From: Methanobrevibacter millerae
GTDB taxonomy: Archaea > Methanobacteriota > Methanobacteria > Methanobacteriales > Methanobacteriaceae
Length of the DNA: 64,000 nucleotides
Assembly (NCBI RefSeq): GCF_900103415.1
Contig: NZ_FMXB01000001.1
Location: 160,935 to 224,934, forward strand
Direction of reading: 5' to 3'
Part shown: positions 8,340-16,451 of the stretch, piece after piece
How the letters are laid out: each line of letters starts with the position of its first letter
Numbering within the stretch: the stretch's first letter is position 1
Program-made: the position numbers and the translations under genes
The notes under the pieces: generated by a model
What the model was told of the DNA's origin: nothing
The model's input: only the letters and a program-made list of their open reading frames with translations
Databases searched by the model: none

Positions 8340-8483
8340 TTATTATTATGTTTTCATACTATATAAATCTTTTCTTTGAATTTCATTTGTGCAATCTTTT
8401 TGGCCCGTTATTTTTCAGGGCATGAAATCCTTGTTGCGTGATGTTTGTTTAAATCGCCTTTTTTTTAGAAAAAATGTATGCTG

Positions 8484-8536
8484 TTATAAATTATATTGTG
8501 CATAATATAGCATAACTAAAAATATATTATGGAGAG
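8484..8536 (+). promoter_or_regulatory. Promoter and ribosome binding site of the 1247-residue adhesin
   Basis: TATAAATTATAT at about 8484-8495 would start transcription near 8512, and GGAGAG (8531-8536) is the ribosome binding site, 11 bases before ATG 8548, a rather long spacing. The stretch 7994-8207 and 8368-8480 between and after the two RNA genes holds no open frame that I can support. Confidence 0.4.
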
Positions 8537-8547
8537 AATGATTTATT

Positions 8548-11500
8548 ATGAAAATTAAATATTTGATTTGTGTCTGTTTAATGGTACTTTTTTTAATGTC
8601 AGTAGCTGGCGTATCAGCCAGTGATTATGTAAACCATACAGCAGACAATGAATTATTGTCAGCCGGCGTATCTGATGATGCTGTCGGCCTGTCATGTGAG
8701 GATAATGTAATTTCAAGCGATAATCGTGACTGGTATGTGAATGCCAGTGCGGCTGATGGAGGTGATACTTCTAATATTGCTTCTTATAATAATTTTAGAA
8801 GTGTTTTGGATAATTCTCCTCTTCGGGATGAAGAATGCACAATCTTTTTAGAAAACATGAATGTAGACCCTGAATTATCTGTTGCAGTTGATTCTCAGGT
8901 GACTGATTATGGCAGCAATACCACAATTCTCCTTGACTATAATGTTAATGCAACAGGAAAGGTCAATATAACTTTAACCGGTGATGAATATAATTACTCA
9001 TTTGAAGATATTGCATTAAATGCAAGCATTACGCTTCCAGAAATGATTTTGCCGGACAATTATAATATAACTGTTTCATATAGTGGGGATGAAACATTCA
9101 CAAATGCAACTGCAAATGCAACATTAATTATCAATAAATTAAAACCTGAATTGTCAGTTGAAGATTCCGTCATCGTTTATGGTGAAATAATAATGATAAT
9201 CCTTCACTACAACGATAATGCAACTGGATTGACAAATATCTACTTTAAAGGCGAAAAATATGGTGGCGATGCATGGTATGAGCCTTTAAACAATACAGTC
9301 ATTATAGAGTTCAGCCTTCTTCCTGATGTCTATAATGTGACCGTTGAATACTTTGGAAACCAAATATTTGAAAGTGCAACTGCAAATGCAACATTAATAA
9401 TAAACAAACTGGATTCTGAGCTGTCTGTTGAAGCTCCGACTATCACATTCGGTGAAGATATTGTGCTTTACTTGGATTATAATGAGAATGCTACTGGTAT
9501 GGTGGATATTGGTATTGCTGGTTCTGGTGGTTTTATTATTGCTTTAAATCAAACTTTAAATGGAACGCTCACTTTTGTTGATACTTTGGATCCTGGAGAT
9601 TATATTGTGTCTGTTTACTATCATGGTGATGATATTTTCAATGAAACTAACATTATGGATGTTAATCTGACAATCAATAAAGTTGATATTGCTCCAGAAA
9701 TTAATTTAAACGATACTATAATGACCGTTAATGTTTCTAATGATGCTTTAGGCAATATCACATTAACTCTTGGAAATAATACATTAATATCTAAAATTAA
9801 TGATGGAATTGCTGAATTTAACTTATCGGAGATTCCTGACGGCGATTACGATGCTAATTTGACCTATCCTGGTGATGACATTTATAACGGATTTGAAGAA
9901 ATCGTGCCTGTCTCAATCAAATCTGACTTCAATATGATGGCTGAAAATCTTACCAAATATTATGGCGGAAGCGAAGCGTTTCTGGTTGAAGTAATCAACG
10001 TTAAAGGCCAGCCTTTACGAGGTAAAACCGTTCAGATTACTATCAATGGAGTTACATATAACAGGATTACCAATGAAAGAGGTATTGCCAGACTCAATAT
10101 TAATTTAAACACCGGGCAATATCCTGCGAGTGCCAGCTTAGAAAATAAAACAGTTAATGTGACAGTTACTGTACTGTCAACCGTTAACGGAACAGACATT
10201 ACAAAGGTCTATAAGGATGGAACTAGCTATAATGCAACATTCCTTGACGGTAAAGGCAATTTCCTTGAAAACGGAACCGGGGTTAAGTTCAACATCAATG
10301 GCGTAATCTATAATGCAAACGTTTCAGGAGATAGTGGTTTGGCGCAATTAAACGTAGATTTGCCTGCCGGCGAATACATAGTTACTGCAACCAATCCTGT
10401 GACGGGCGAAAATACTGCAAATAACATTACTATGATTAAGGCAGATTCCAACATTTCCGTTGAAGCCCATAATGTCAGCTACAGCGAATGGAACGGCATT
10501 ATTGCAGATATCCTTTTACCTGGCGATGCGACAGGAAATGTCAGAGTAACAATCGGAAACGATACTTCAGTCTATGACATCAACTCATCCGAACACAAAA
10601 TTATCTCAGATAAAACAGTTCTCTTCATCAGAAACGGCAGTTTGGATGTCGGTGAATATAACATTTCAGCAACCTATGAAGGAAATGAATATTACAATTC
10701 ATCAGGAGATAACGCTGTATTTAATGTATTGAAAGCGGATTATAACATTACCATTAACACTTTTGACATTAATGTGACTGACGTTAATGCTGCTGTTGCG
10801 CTCATCAGATTGCCGGGCGATGCAAGAGGCAACGTATCCGTAAGCATTAATGACGATGATTTCACGATAGAGATTAACGCCACTACCGTAAGGGGAATTA
10901 ACGGAGCATTGTTAATGCCTGTTTATAACAAAGCCTATCCTGCGGGAGATTACAACATCTCAGCCGTTTACGGCAGTGATTCATACGAGCAGTCAAGCGC
11001 AAACGGCACTTTCAAGGTCTCAAAAGTATCATGCACTTCAAACGTCACGGTAAACGATACAAATGTCACGGTTGAAGTTCCTGAAGATGCAGAAGGCAAT
11101 ATCACATTGTCTATTGGCAATGGAACTATTGTCTCACCGATTGAAAACGGAACCTCATCATTTGACTTAAGCGATGTTCCTTCAGGGGAATATAATGCAA
11201 CTTTAATCTATGGCGGAGATGACATATACAACGGATTTGAAATTGTCTGTCCGATTTCCATTGAAGACAAATTCATCATAACAGCCGAGAATCTAACCAA
11301 ATACTATGGCGGGTCTGAAAGATTCTCAGTAAACCTTACGGATAGACAAGGCAATCCTATTGCAAATGCTACTGTAGGCATTACTCTTAACGGTTTGGGT
11401 TATGTTAGGGTTACTGATGAAAACGGTTCAGCATCAATTGCCGTTAACCTGAACTCCGGTGAATATCCTGTTGTCGTAAGTTATGATGGCACTTCCGTTA

Positions 11501-12291
11501 ATGCAACAGTCACTGTCTTGACTACCGTTAATGGCACTGACGTTGTTAAAGTATTTAGAAACGCAACCCAATACTATGCAACGTTCCTTGACAGCGAAGG
11601 CAAATTCCTGGCTAATGGAACTGATGTTCAATTTAACATTAATGGTGTATTATATGACCGCAAGGTATCTGGAAATGAAGGTCTGGCAAGATTAAACATT
11701 AACTTGGAACAGGGTGAATATATAATTACTGCAATAAATACGGTTACTGGAGAAAACACTGCTAATAACATCACAGTTTTACCTAAAATCATTGAAAACA
11801 GTGACATAACCAAATATTATCGTAATGCCACTCAGTACACCGTTAAAGTCATAGGTGATGATGGAAAAGCTGTAGGCGCCAATGTAACGGTCAAGTTCAA
11901 CATCAACGGTGTTTTCTATGAAAGGACTACCAACGAATCAGGCATTGCCAAGCTCAACATTAACCTGCAGCCTGGAGACTATGTCATAACTGCTGAGTAT
12001 GAGGGGTGCATGGTTTCAAACAACATCACTGTCCTTCAGGTATTGTCCGCCGATAACATGACTAAAAAGTACGGCACTCCGGACCAGTTCGTTGCAACGC
12101 TCGTTGACGGTCAGGGCAACCCTTATACAGGCCAAAACGTAACCTTCAACATCAATGGAGTCTTCTACAGCAAGACAACAGATTCCGAAGGTCAATCCAA
12201 GCTCAACATTAACTTGATGCCTGGAGAATACATCATAACCTCAAGCTATGACGGAACCAATATCGCAAATAAAATTACTGTAACCGGCTGA
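8548..12291 (+). CDS. Adhesin-like protein with many Ig-like repeats
   Basis: Secreted surface protein of 1247 residues. Signal peptide at residues 1-27 (KIK, long hydrophobic core, SVAGVSA then SDY). From about residue 110 the chain is almost all Ig-like repeats of 80-95 residues: three of the type beginning LSVE and ending ATANATLIINK, then alternating modules with KYYGGSE or KVYKDGT starts, FNINGV and LNINL. Dozens of N-x-S/T sites suggest heavy N-glycosylation. Unlike the tandem adhesins at 25255-31468 it has neither pseudomurein-binding repeats nor a transglutaminase-like domain, and no C-terminal membrane anchor, so how it stays on the cell is unclear. Methanobrevibacter adhesin-like proteins are thought to mediate contact with partner microbes or host surfaces (general knowledge). 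Confidence 0.88.
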   Translation: MKIKYLICVCLMVLFLMSVAGVSASDYVNHTADNELLSAGVSDDAVGLSCEDNVISSDNRDWYVNASAADGGDTSNIASYNNFRSVLDNSPLRDEECTIFLENMNVDPELSVAVDSQVTDYGSNTTILLDYNVNATGKVNITLTGDEYNYSFEDIALNASITLPEMILPDNYNITVSYSGDETFTNATANATLIINKLKPELSVEDSVIVYGEIIMIILHYNDNATGLTNIYFKGEKYGGDAWYEPLNNTVIIEFSLLPDVYNVTVEYFGNQIFESATANATLIINKLDSELSVEAPTITFGEDIVLYLDYNENATGMVDIGIAGSGGFIIALNQTLNGTLTFVDTLDPGDYIVSVYYHGDDIFNETNIMDVNLTINKVDIAPEINLNDTIMTVNVSNDALGNITLTLGNNTLISKINDGIAEFNLSEIPDGDYDANLTYPGDDIYNGFEEIVPVSIKSDFNMMAENLTKYYGGSEAFLVEVINVKGQPLRGKTVQITINGVTYNRITNERGIARLNINLNTGQYPASASLENKTVNVTVTVLSTVNGTDITKVYKDGTSYNATFLDGKGNFLENGTGVKFNINGVIYNANVSGDSGLAQLNVDLPAGEYIVTATNPVTGENTANNITMIKADSNISVEAHNVSYSEWNGIIADILLPGDATGNVRVTIGNDTSVYDINSSEHKIISDKTVLFIRNGSLDVGEYNISATYEGNEYYNSSGDNAVFNVLKADYNITINTFDINVTDVNAAVALIRLPGDARGNVSVSINDDDFTIEINATTVRGINGALLMPVYNKAYPAGDYNISAVYGSDSYEQSSANGTFKVSKVSCTSNVTVNDTNVTVEVPEDAEGNITLSIGNGTIVSPIENGTSSFDLSDVPSGEYNATLIYGGDDIYNGFEIVCPISIEDKFIITAENLTKYYGGSERFSVNLTDRQGNPIANATVGITLNGLGYVRVTDENGSASIAVNLNSGEYPVVVSYDGTSVNATVTVLTTVNGTDVVKVFRNATQYYATFLDSEGKFLANGTDVQFNINGVLYDRKVSGNEGLARLNINLEQGEYIITAINTVTGENTANNITVLPKIIENSDITKYYRNATQYTVKVIGDDGKAVGANVTVKFNINGVFYERTTNESGIAKLNINLQPGDYVITAEYEGCMVSNNITVLQVLSADNMTKKYGTPDQFVATLVDGQGNPYTGQNVTFNINGVFYSKTTDSEGQSKLNINLMPGEYIITSSYDGTNIANKITVTG

Positions 12292-12316
12292 GATTAATTT
12301 TCTCAGCTGTTTTTTT
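12287..12316 (+). terminator. Adhesin terminator hairpin
   Basis: GCTGAGA (12287-12293) pairs with TCTCAGC (12301-12307) and is followed by a T-run (12310-12316). The stop codon is inside the left arm. Confidence 0.7.
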
Positions 12317-12780
12317 CCTATTTTTTAATGCGGCAAACATGTCCTCAAATCAATACTTTCATCATGACTTCATCATTTATTCAACTGATTTTTCAATTAT
12401 CCATAAGTATATTTTTATTTCCGGCATTATTCATCAAAGGTATCTACATGCAATCAAATATATTGCCCACATTATCCCTCTTGAAATTGCTTCATGAAAA
12501 TGTATTTTGAAAAAATTTTGTAAAAATGATACAGGCCAATATTTCGCCCGAGGCAAAAATTCAATTTCAAAGATGTCAAATCATTTTTCGTTAATGCCCA
12601 TAATATTGTCATGAAAATTTCAAAAGGTGATTTTCGATTTTCATTTCACCCGCTAATTAACACAAAGATAATTGTTTTAGCTAATTTTCAAGAAGATTTC
12701 TTTTCTAATTTACCTTGTTTTTACCTTCCCTCATAATTATTATCATTTAAGAGTAAAATTAAGCTCAAAAAATACTGCTT
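12317..12780. other. Gene-free AT-rich stretch
   Basis: No coding frame with family features, no RNA gene and no repeat that I can support. A possible 60-residue frame at 12328-12510 has no ribosome binding site and looks like chance. A short dyad GGTGA/TCACC at about 12626-12650 is too weak to call. Confidence 0.5.
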
Positions 12781-12814
12781 AGTTTATTTACTAGAAGTTT
12801 TTTAATATTCATGT

Positions 12815-12970
12815 ATGACAAAGAACAAAAGAGTTACCATTAGCATTAATAATGATTTGGATATATATTTCCGTAAAGTGGCTTCCTCCAAGCTGCTTTT
12901 TACCAGCGGATGGTATTCAAAGGCTGTTGAGGAAGCAATGATATTGTGGATTGAAAATGAGGAGAAGTGA
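12815..12970 (+). CDS. Small ribbon-helix-helix-like DNA-binding protein (51 residues)
   Basis: Short gene that fits the ribbon-helix-helix fold: a basic start MTKNKR, a strand VTISIN, helix A NDLDIYFRKVAS, a turn with SGWYSKAVEEAM and a second helix to ILWIENEEK. The VTISI strand followed by D-L-D and an S-x-A-VEEA helix is the usual pattern of CopG/Arc-type proteins, which bind operators as dimers. TTTATTTA at about 12782-12789 lies about 26 bases before the ATG and there is no ribosome binding site, so the message is probably leaderless. No toxin gene lies beside it. It is followed by its own terminator. Its target is unknown; the neighbouring adhesin and the coiled-coil pair are the nearest candidates (inference). 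Confidence 0.65.
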   Translation: MTKNKRVTISINNDLDIYFRKVASSKLLFTSGWYSKAVEEAMILWIENEEK

Positions 12971-13007
12971 TTCGGATATTTTCAATTCTCCTCAATTGCA
13001 TTTTTTT
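12958..13007 (+). terminator. Terminator of the ribbon-helix-helix gene
   Basis: TGAGGAGAA (12958-12966) pairs perfectly with TTCTCCTCA (12986-12994), 9 bp, followed by a seven-T run (13001-13007). The stop codon lies in the loop. Confidence 0.65.
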
Positions 13008-13063
13008 AGACAAACTATTTAAATTATGAACAATTTAGATATAATTAAAGTAGGTGTTTGGAT

Positions 13064-13969
13064 ATGGAAAATGACGAATTCAGAACCGTACGGGTGTACA
13101 CTAAAAAATATTCAAGTAAAGATAAAGATGGTAACTCAATAGAAAAGGAATCAAAGCAGAAACAGGTAAGTCTTAAAAAAGAAGATCCATTTGAAGACAA
13201 TGACCTTGTTAAAGTTCTTCCAAAAGAGGAATATGAAGAGCTTATTGCAAACAATCCGTCTGAAGCGGTCGATGAGGATATCATAGCCGAAAAGGATGCC
13301 CAGATTGCAGAACTGCAGGACCAGCTTGATACCTTGAAGTCTTCATTCTTTGATGATGTCGGTTCCCTAAAGGATCAGCTTTCAGATAAGGAACAGCTGA
13401 TTCAGGCCAAGGATGAAATCTATGAGCTGAACAAAAAACTCGTAAGCGTTGACGAAGAAAGGGTAGCTATTTTCAAGGAACTTGACTATAAAAACAAGAT
13501 GATTCTTGCCTACAACGTTGAGCTGAACAAATCCATTCTGAACGCCATTAACGTCGTCATCGATGAGGCAAGGGAAAACATCAACAAGAGAAACGCCCAG
13601 CTGGTTGCCGATTTGGAAAAGTCCATATCAAAATCAAAGCATGAAGTAAATGAGAAGAATAAAGCTATAGCATATGACATAAACAGCACAATCGATGACA
13701 TGAATGAGCAGATTCGAAACACAAGCACTCTTAAAATGATACTTAACAAAAAGAAGATTAACTTAAGGGTACCTACAGACGATTTGCTTAAACCTTTTGA
13801 GTTTGATTTTGACGTCGAGCAGCTGCTTTCAGGCCAGGCACTTGAATTGGATGCCGCCGAAATACTAAAGGAAGTAATGCCTAAGCTTCCAGAACCATTT
13901 TCCAAATACATCGACACCCTTGAGGAAGCACCCGAAACCATTGACATCAATTCAAAGGAAGAGGAATGA
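13064..13969 (+). CDS. Coiled-coil protein of unknown function
   Basis: 301 residues, not recognised. The N-terminal 60 residues are charged and low in structure (KDKDGNSIEKESKQK). Residues about 75-190 are a heptad-rich coiled coil (DAQIAELQDQLDTLKSSF, then SDKEQLIQAKDEIYELNKKL). A C-terminal part of about 90 residues contains a basic KKKINLRVP stretch and ends acidic. There is no signal peptide or membrane segment, so it should be cytoplasmic. GGTG at 13053-13056, 7 bases before ATG 13064, decides the start. The next gene starts 3 bases after the stop, so the two form one unit and may act together. Confidence 0.7.
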   Translation: MENDEFRTVRVYTKKYSSKDKDGNSIEKESKQKQVSLKKEDPFEDNDLVKVLPKEEYEELIANNPSEAVDEDIIAEKDAQIAELQDQLDTLKSSFFDDVGSLKDQLSDKEQLIQAKDEIYELNKKLVSVDEERVAIFKELDYKNKMILAYNVELNKSILNAINVVIDEARENINKRNAQLVADLEKSISKSKHEVNEKNKAIAYDINSTIDDMNEQIRNTSTLKMILNKKKINLRVPTDDLLKPFEFDFDVEQLLSGQALELDAAEILKEVMPKLPEPFSKYIDTLEEAPETIDINSKEEE

Positions 13970-13972
13970 TTC

Positions 13973-14398
13973 ATGGAGTTTAACCTATTCCGTTCAGGAA
14001 ACCTGAGCTTTGAATATCCAGATACATGGCAGGCAGAAAATCCGGACACTTCAAACAATCCCGACTGCATTGCAACCCTGTCAAAGGGCGAAAATAACCT
14101 TTTAAACATCGTTGCCTTTCCGACAGAAACCGATTTGGAAAGATACAAGGAATTCATGGAGACATGCATCAGCGATGATGGCGGAACAATTTTCGAATCT
14201 GTCTTTGTAAAAAAAGCTTCAATGGATGCCATAAGGCTTCATGGAAATATCAAAACTCCCCAAATCACTTTTGACATTCACACTTTCGTTTTTATAGAGC
14301 AGGGCGATATCTACATATTTGAGCTTAGAACCACTGACTATTCATCAAAAACAATATCCGAATATGAAGATATGGTCGATTCCCTTAAATTAGAATAG
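13973..14398 (+). CDS. PsbP/DUF1795-like small protein
   Basis: 141 residues. The start LSFEYPDTWQAE followed by LLNIVAFP, a helix KEFMETCISDD and a strand-rich C-terminus with FIEQGDIYIFELRTTD resembles the PsbP/Mog1/DUF1795 fold seen in many small archaeal and bacterial proteins; this is a fold-level guess. No signal peptide or lipobox, so it appears cytoplasmic. It is translationally close to the upstream coiled-coil gene (3-base gap), and its end overlaps the convergent gene at 14390 by 9 bases. A partner role for the coiled-coil protein is inference. Confidence 0.5.
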   Translation: MEFNLFRSGNLSFEYPDTWQAENPDTSNNPDCIATLSKGENNLLNIVAFPTETDLERYKEFMETCISDDGGTIFESVFVKKASMDAIRLHGNIKTPQITFDIHTFVFIEQGDIYIFELRTTDYSSKTISEYEDMVDSLKLE

Positions 14399-15133
14399 CT
14401 GGCTGTATTCGAGGATAAAGTCCATGTAATTCTTGTCCAGAAGCTTCAATGTTGACACGTTTTGTGGTGATGTAGTTGAGCGCTCTTCAACCAGGTTTCT
14501 AAGGGAAGAGTTTTCCATATGGCTTTGGATTTCCTTTATGACGAATTCAAGGCATTCCAGATTTTTTTCTTCAAGTTCCTCAGGAGTGAGGTCTTCATAA
14601 ATCCCATAGCTGTTCAGGTCATATGCCTTTGTCGGGGTCTGCAGAACATTCAAATAACTGTAGTAATTGCTCGCATCGCTTAAAAACCCGTCTATTCCCA
14701 TGTATGTTAATATGGGCATGAATGAGCTTTCGGCAAAAGTGAAAATAAGCACACTTGAAGGATGAGCATTTTTCCTTAAATTAACGACAATGTCAACCAG
14801 CTCTCTCGGATTAGTTAACAGTTCATCCCCGTTTGCTATGACGAATACGTTGTATCCGATTTCCTCAAGGCCTTTAAGGCATTCTATTCTCAGGTTGATG
14901 TATTTTGATCCCTGAATTACTGCGCAGTCGCATTCATCGGCATTTTCTTTTGCAAGCCTTAAGGTTTCCCTGACGTTGAGCTTGGCTATTTCCTTGTCGA
15001 TATTGTAGGCTGAGCCATGTGACGGAGCTATTTTCAGGTCCTCTTCATAAAATATTTTCGGGGTTTTCTCGCCGTCAAGTTTGCCGTATCTTCCGGGTCC
15101 GTCATGTGATTTTATTTCGTATTTTCTTATCAT
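14390..15133 (-). CDS. tRNA-guanine transglycosylase-like domain protein (archaeosine-type)
   Basis: 247 residues. The start KYEIKSHDGPGRYGKL and the later TPKIFYEEDLKIAPSHGSAYN recall the beginning of archaeal tRNA-guanine transglycosylases and archaeosine synthase ArcS, whose TGT-like domain starts the same way. It is much shorter than either and I see neither the full catalytic site nor a PUA domain, so it is a truncated or divergent relative, possibly without that activity. Two starts are possible: ATG 15154 and ATG 15133. No ribosome binding site precedes either; CTATAAAC at 15162-15155 lies about 26 bases before 15133, which favours a leaderless message from 15133. A perfect palindrome stands just upstream. 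Confidence 0.45.
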   Translation of the reverse strand: MIRKYEIKSHDGPGRYGKLDGEKTPKIFYEEDLKIAPSHGSAYNIDKEIAKLNVRETLRLAKENADECDCAVIQGSKYINLRIECLKGLEEIGYNVFVIANGDELLTNPRELVDIVVNLRKNAHPSSVLIFTFAESSFMPILTYMGIDGFLSDASNYYSYLNVLQTPTKAYDLNSYGIYEDLTPEELEEKNLECLEFVIKEIQSHMENSSLRNLVEERSTTSPQNVSTLKLLDKNYMDFILEYSQLF

Positions 15134-15165
15134 CAAAATAATTTTGTTTTTCATAGTTTATAGCA

Positions 15166-15183
15166 TTTTAGGATATCCTAAAA
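15166..15183. promoter_or_regulatory. Perfect 18-bp palindrome in the hdrC divergent region
   Basis: TTTTAGGATATCCTAAAA is perfectly symmetric. It lies directly upstream of the presumed TATA element of the minus-strand gene and 52 bases upstream of the hdrC TATA box, so it could serve either promoter. A second, weaker dyad GTGTAA (15194-15199) with TTACAC (15209-15214) is close by. Confidence 0.5.
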
Positions 15184-15234
15184 AATTTAATGGGTGTAAG
15201 CTTTTTGATTACACATTCAAAAAATTTAGTAAGC

Positions 15235-15291
15235 TTTATATAGGATTTTCAAATAAATTATAATTAAGGATTGGAGGTAATTTAATCCAAT
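15235..15291 (+). promoter_or_regulatory. hdrC promoter and leader hairpin
   Basis: TTTATATA (15235-15242) predicts transcription start near 15264. In the leader, GGAGGT (15273-15278) is partly buried in a hairpin ATTGGA (15270-15275) / TCCAAT (15286-15291), whose right arm also covers the AU of the first ATG (15290). A second, free AGGTG (15301-15305) serves ATG 15314. Confidence 0.5.
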
Positions 15292-15313
15292 GAAAATCCG
15301 AGGTGTGTTTTCA

Positions 15314-16429
15314 ATGTCTATTATAAATCGTCTTAAATCCTTGTTTAAAGAGGAAAAAGATATGGAAGAAAAAGGCATCGCAGATAAGTTTTCTGATGAT
15401 GCCGAAGTTACATCTTCAAATTTGGGAAATACTATTGTGTCCGGCACAAAAACAACCGTATCAATTTCAGAGGTTGTTAAAAAAGAAGGGGACACAATCA
15501 GTAAGGAGATAACATTCAAAAAGAATGTCGGCTCCATCGAAGAAGAAAGTGTTGAAGAGGATCTTCCTATAATAGAAGAAGCTGAACCTTCTAATGATGA
15601 AGAAATTCCTGAGGCAGAGGAAGACTCTGATGTAGAAGAAGTTCAAGAAGTTGAATCAGCTGAAGAAGCTGCTGAAGAAGCAGTTGAAGAAGCAGCTGAG
15701 GAAGATGGCGATGAAACTTCAGAAATTGAAGAAGAAGTTCCTGTGGAAGAATCTTTAGATGTTGAAGAAAATACTTCTTCACAAGAGGAAGATGTTAACA
15801 CTGATAATGAAGAAGAAGCAGCTGAGAAAGCTGAATCTGAAAATGAAAATAAAGAAGAAAAGAGAGATAATATGACTTTATTGACTGATAAAGAATTATT
15901 AACAGACGCAAATCGTGACCCAGAATTTACTGCTGAGTTTATTGATGCTGGAATTGAAACGGTTAAACATTGTTTCCAATGTGGTACCTGTGGTGGAGGA
16001 TGTCCTTCAGGAAGGAGAACTCCTTATAAAGTAAGACAAATAGTCAGAAAATGTTTACTCGGATTAAAAGAAGAAGTAATCGCTGACGACGCATTATGGA
16101 TGTGTACTACCTGTTACACCTGCCAAGAAAGATGTCCTAGAAGTGTTAAAATTGTTGAAATCATCAAAAAAGCACGTAACGTTGCTGCACACGCTGGATA
16201 CATGGCAAAACCACACAAAATGACTGGTGTATTCGTAATCAACACAGGTCACGCTGTACCTATCAACGATGCTGCTAAAGCATTAAGAAGCCAAATTGGT
16301 CTTTCAGAAGTACCTCCAACTACTCACGCAGATGCTGGAGCATTAGAAGAAGTTAAAAAATTATGTAAAATTACCGCTTTTGATGAATTAATCGGTTACG
16401 ATGAAGCAACCGGCGGATTAAAAGAATAG
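15314..16429 (+). CDS. hdrC: Heterodisulfide reductase subunit C with acidic N-terminal extension
   Basis: Iron-sulfur subunit that passes electrons to HdrB for reduction of the CoM-S-S-CoB disulfide, the last step of methanogenesis. The last 185 residues are a complete classical HdrC: start MTLLTDKELL, cluster motifs CFQCGTCGGGCPSG and CTTCYTCQERCP, then TGHAVPIN and PPTTHAD. In front lie about 186 residues that are not HdrC: a basic start (SIINRLKSLFKEEK), then glutamate-rich low complexity from about residue 75 to 185. The classical start would be ATG 15872, with a poor AGAGAGAT before it. I chose 15314 (AGGTG, 8-base spacing); 15290 (GGAGGT, 11 bases) is the alternative. hdrB follows after 22 bases. 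Confidence 0.9.
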   Translation: MSIINRLKSLFKEEKDMEEKGIADKFSDDAEVTSSNLGNTIVSGTKTTVSISEVVKKEGDTISKEITFKKNVGSIEEESVEEDLPIIEEAEPSNDEEIPEAEEDSDVEEVQEVESAEEAAEEAVEEAAEEDGDETSEIEEEVPVEESLDVEENTSSQEEDVNTDNEEEAAEKAESENENKEEKRDNMTLLTDKELLTDANRDPEFTAEFIDAGIETVKHCFQCGTCGGGCPSGRRTPYKVRQIVRKCLLGLKEEVIADDALWMCTTCYTCQERCPRSVKIVEIIKKARNVAAHAGYMAKPHKMTGVFVINTGHAVPINDAAKALRSQIGLSEVPPTTHADAGALEEVKKLCKITAFDELIGYDEATGGLKE

Positions 16430-16451
16430 ATTTGATTAGGAGAGTATTAGT

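Noticed and set aside
9900..12290. Repeated DNA blocks in adhesin genes as possible CRISPR or satellite repeats
   Set aside because: They are coding Ig-like protein modules of 80-95 residues, in frame, without spacers or uniform repeat sequence.
12617..12652. Dyad GGTGA/TCACC in the gene-free stretch
   Set aside because: Only 5 bp with a long AT-rich spacer, not near a promoter; likely chance.
13510..14232. 240-residue open frame on the minus strand
   Set aside because: It is antisense to the coiled-coil and PsbP-like genes, serine-rich as expected from the complement of such genes, and has no ribosome binding site or family motif.
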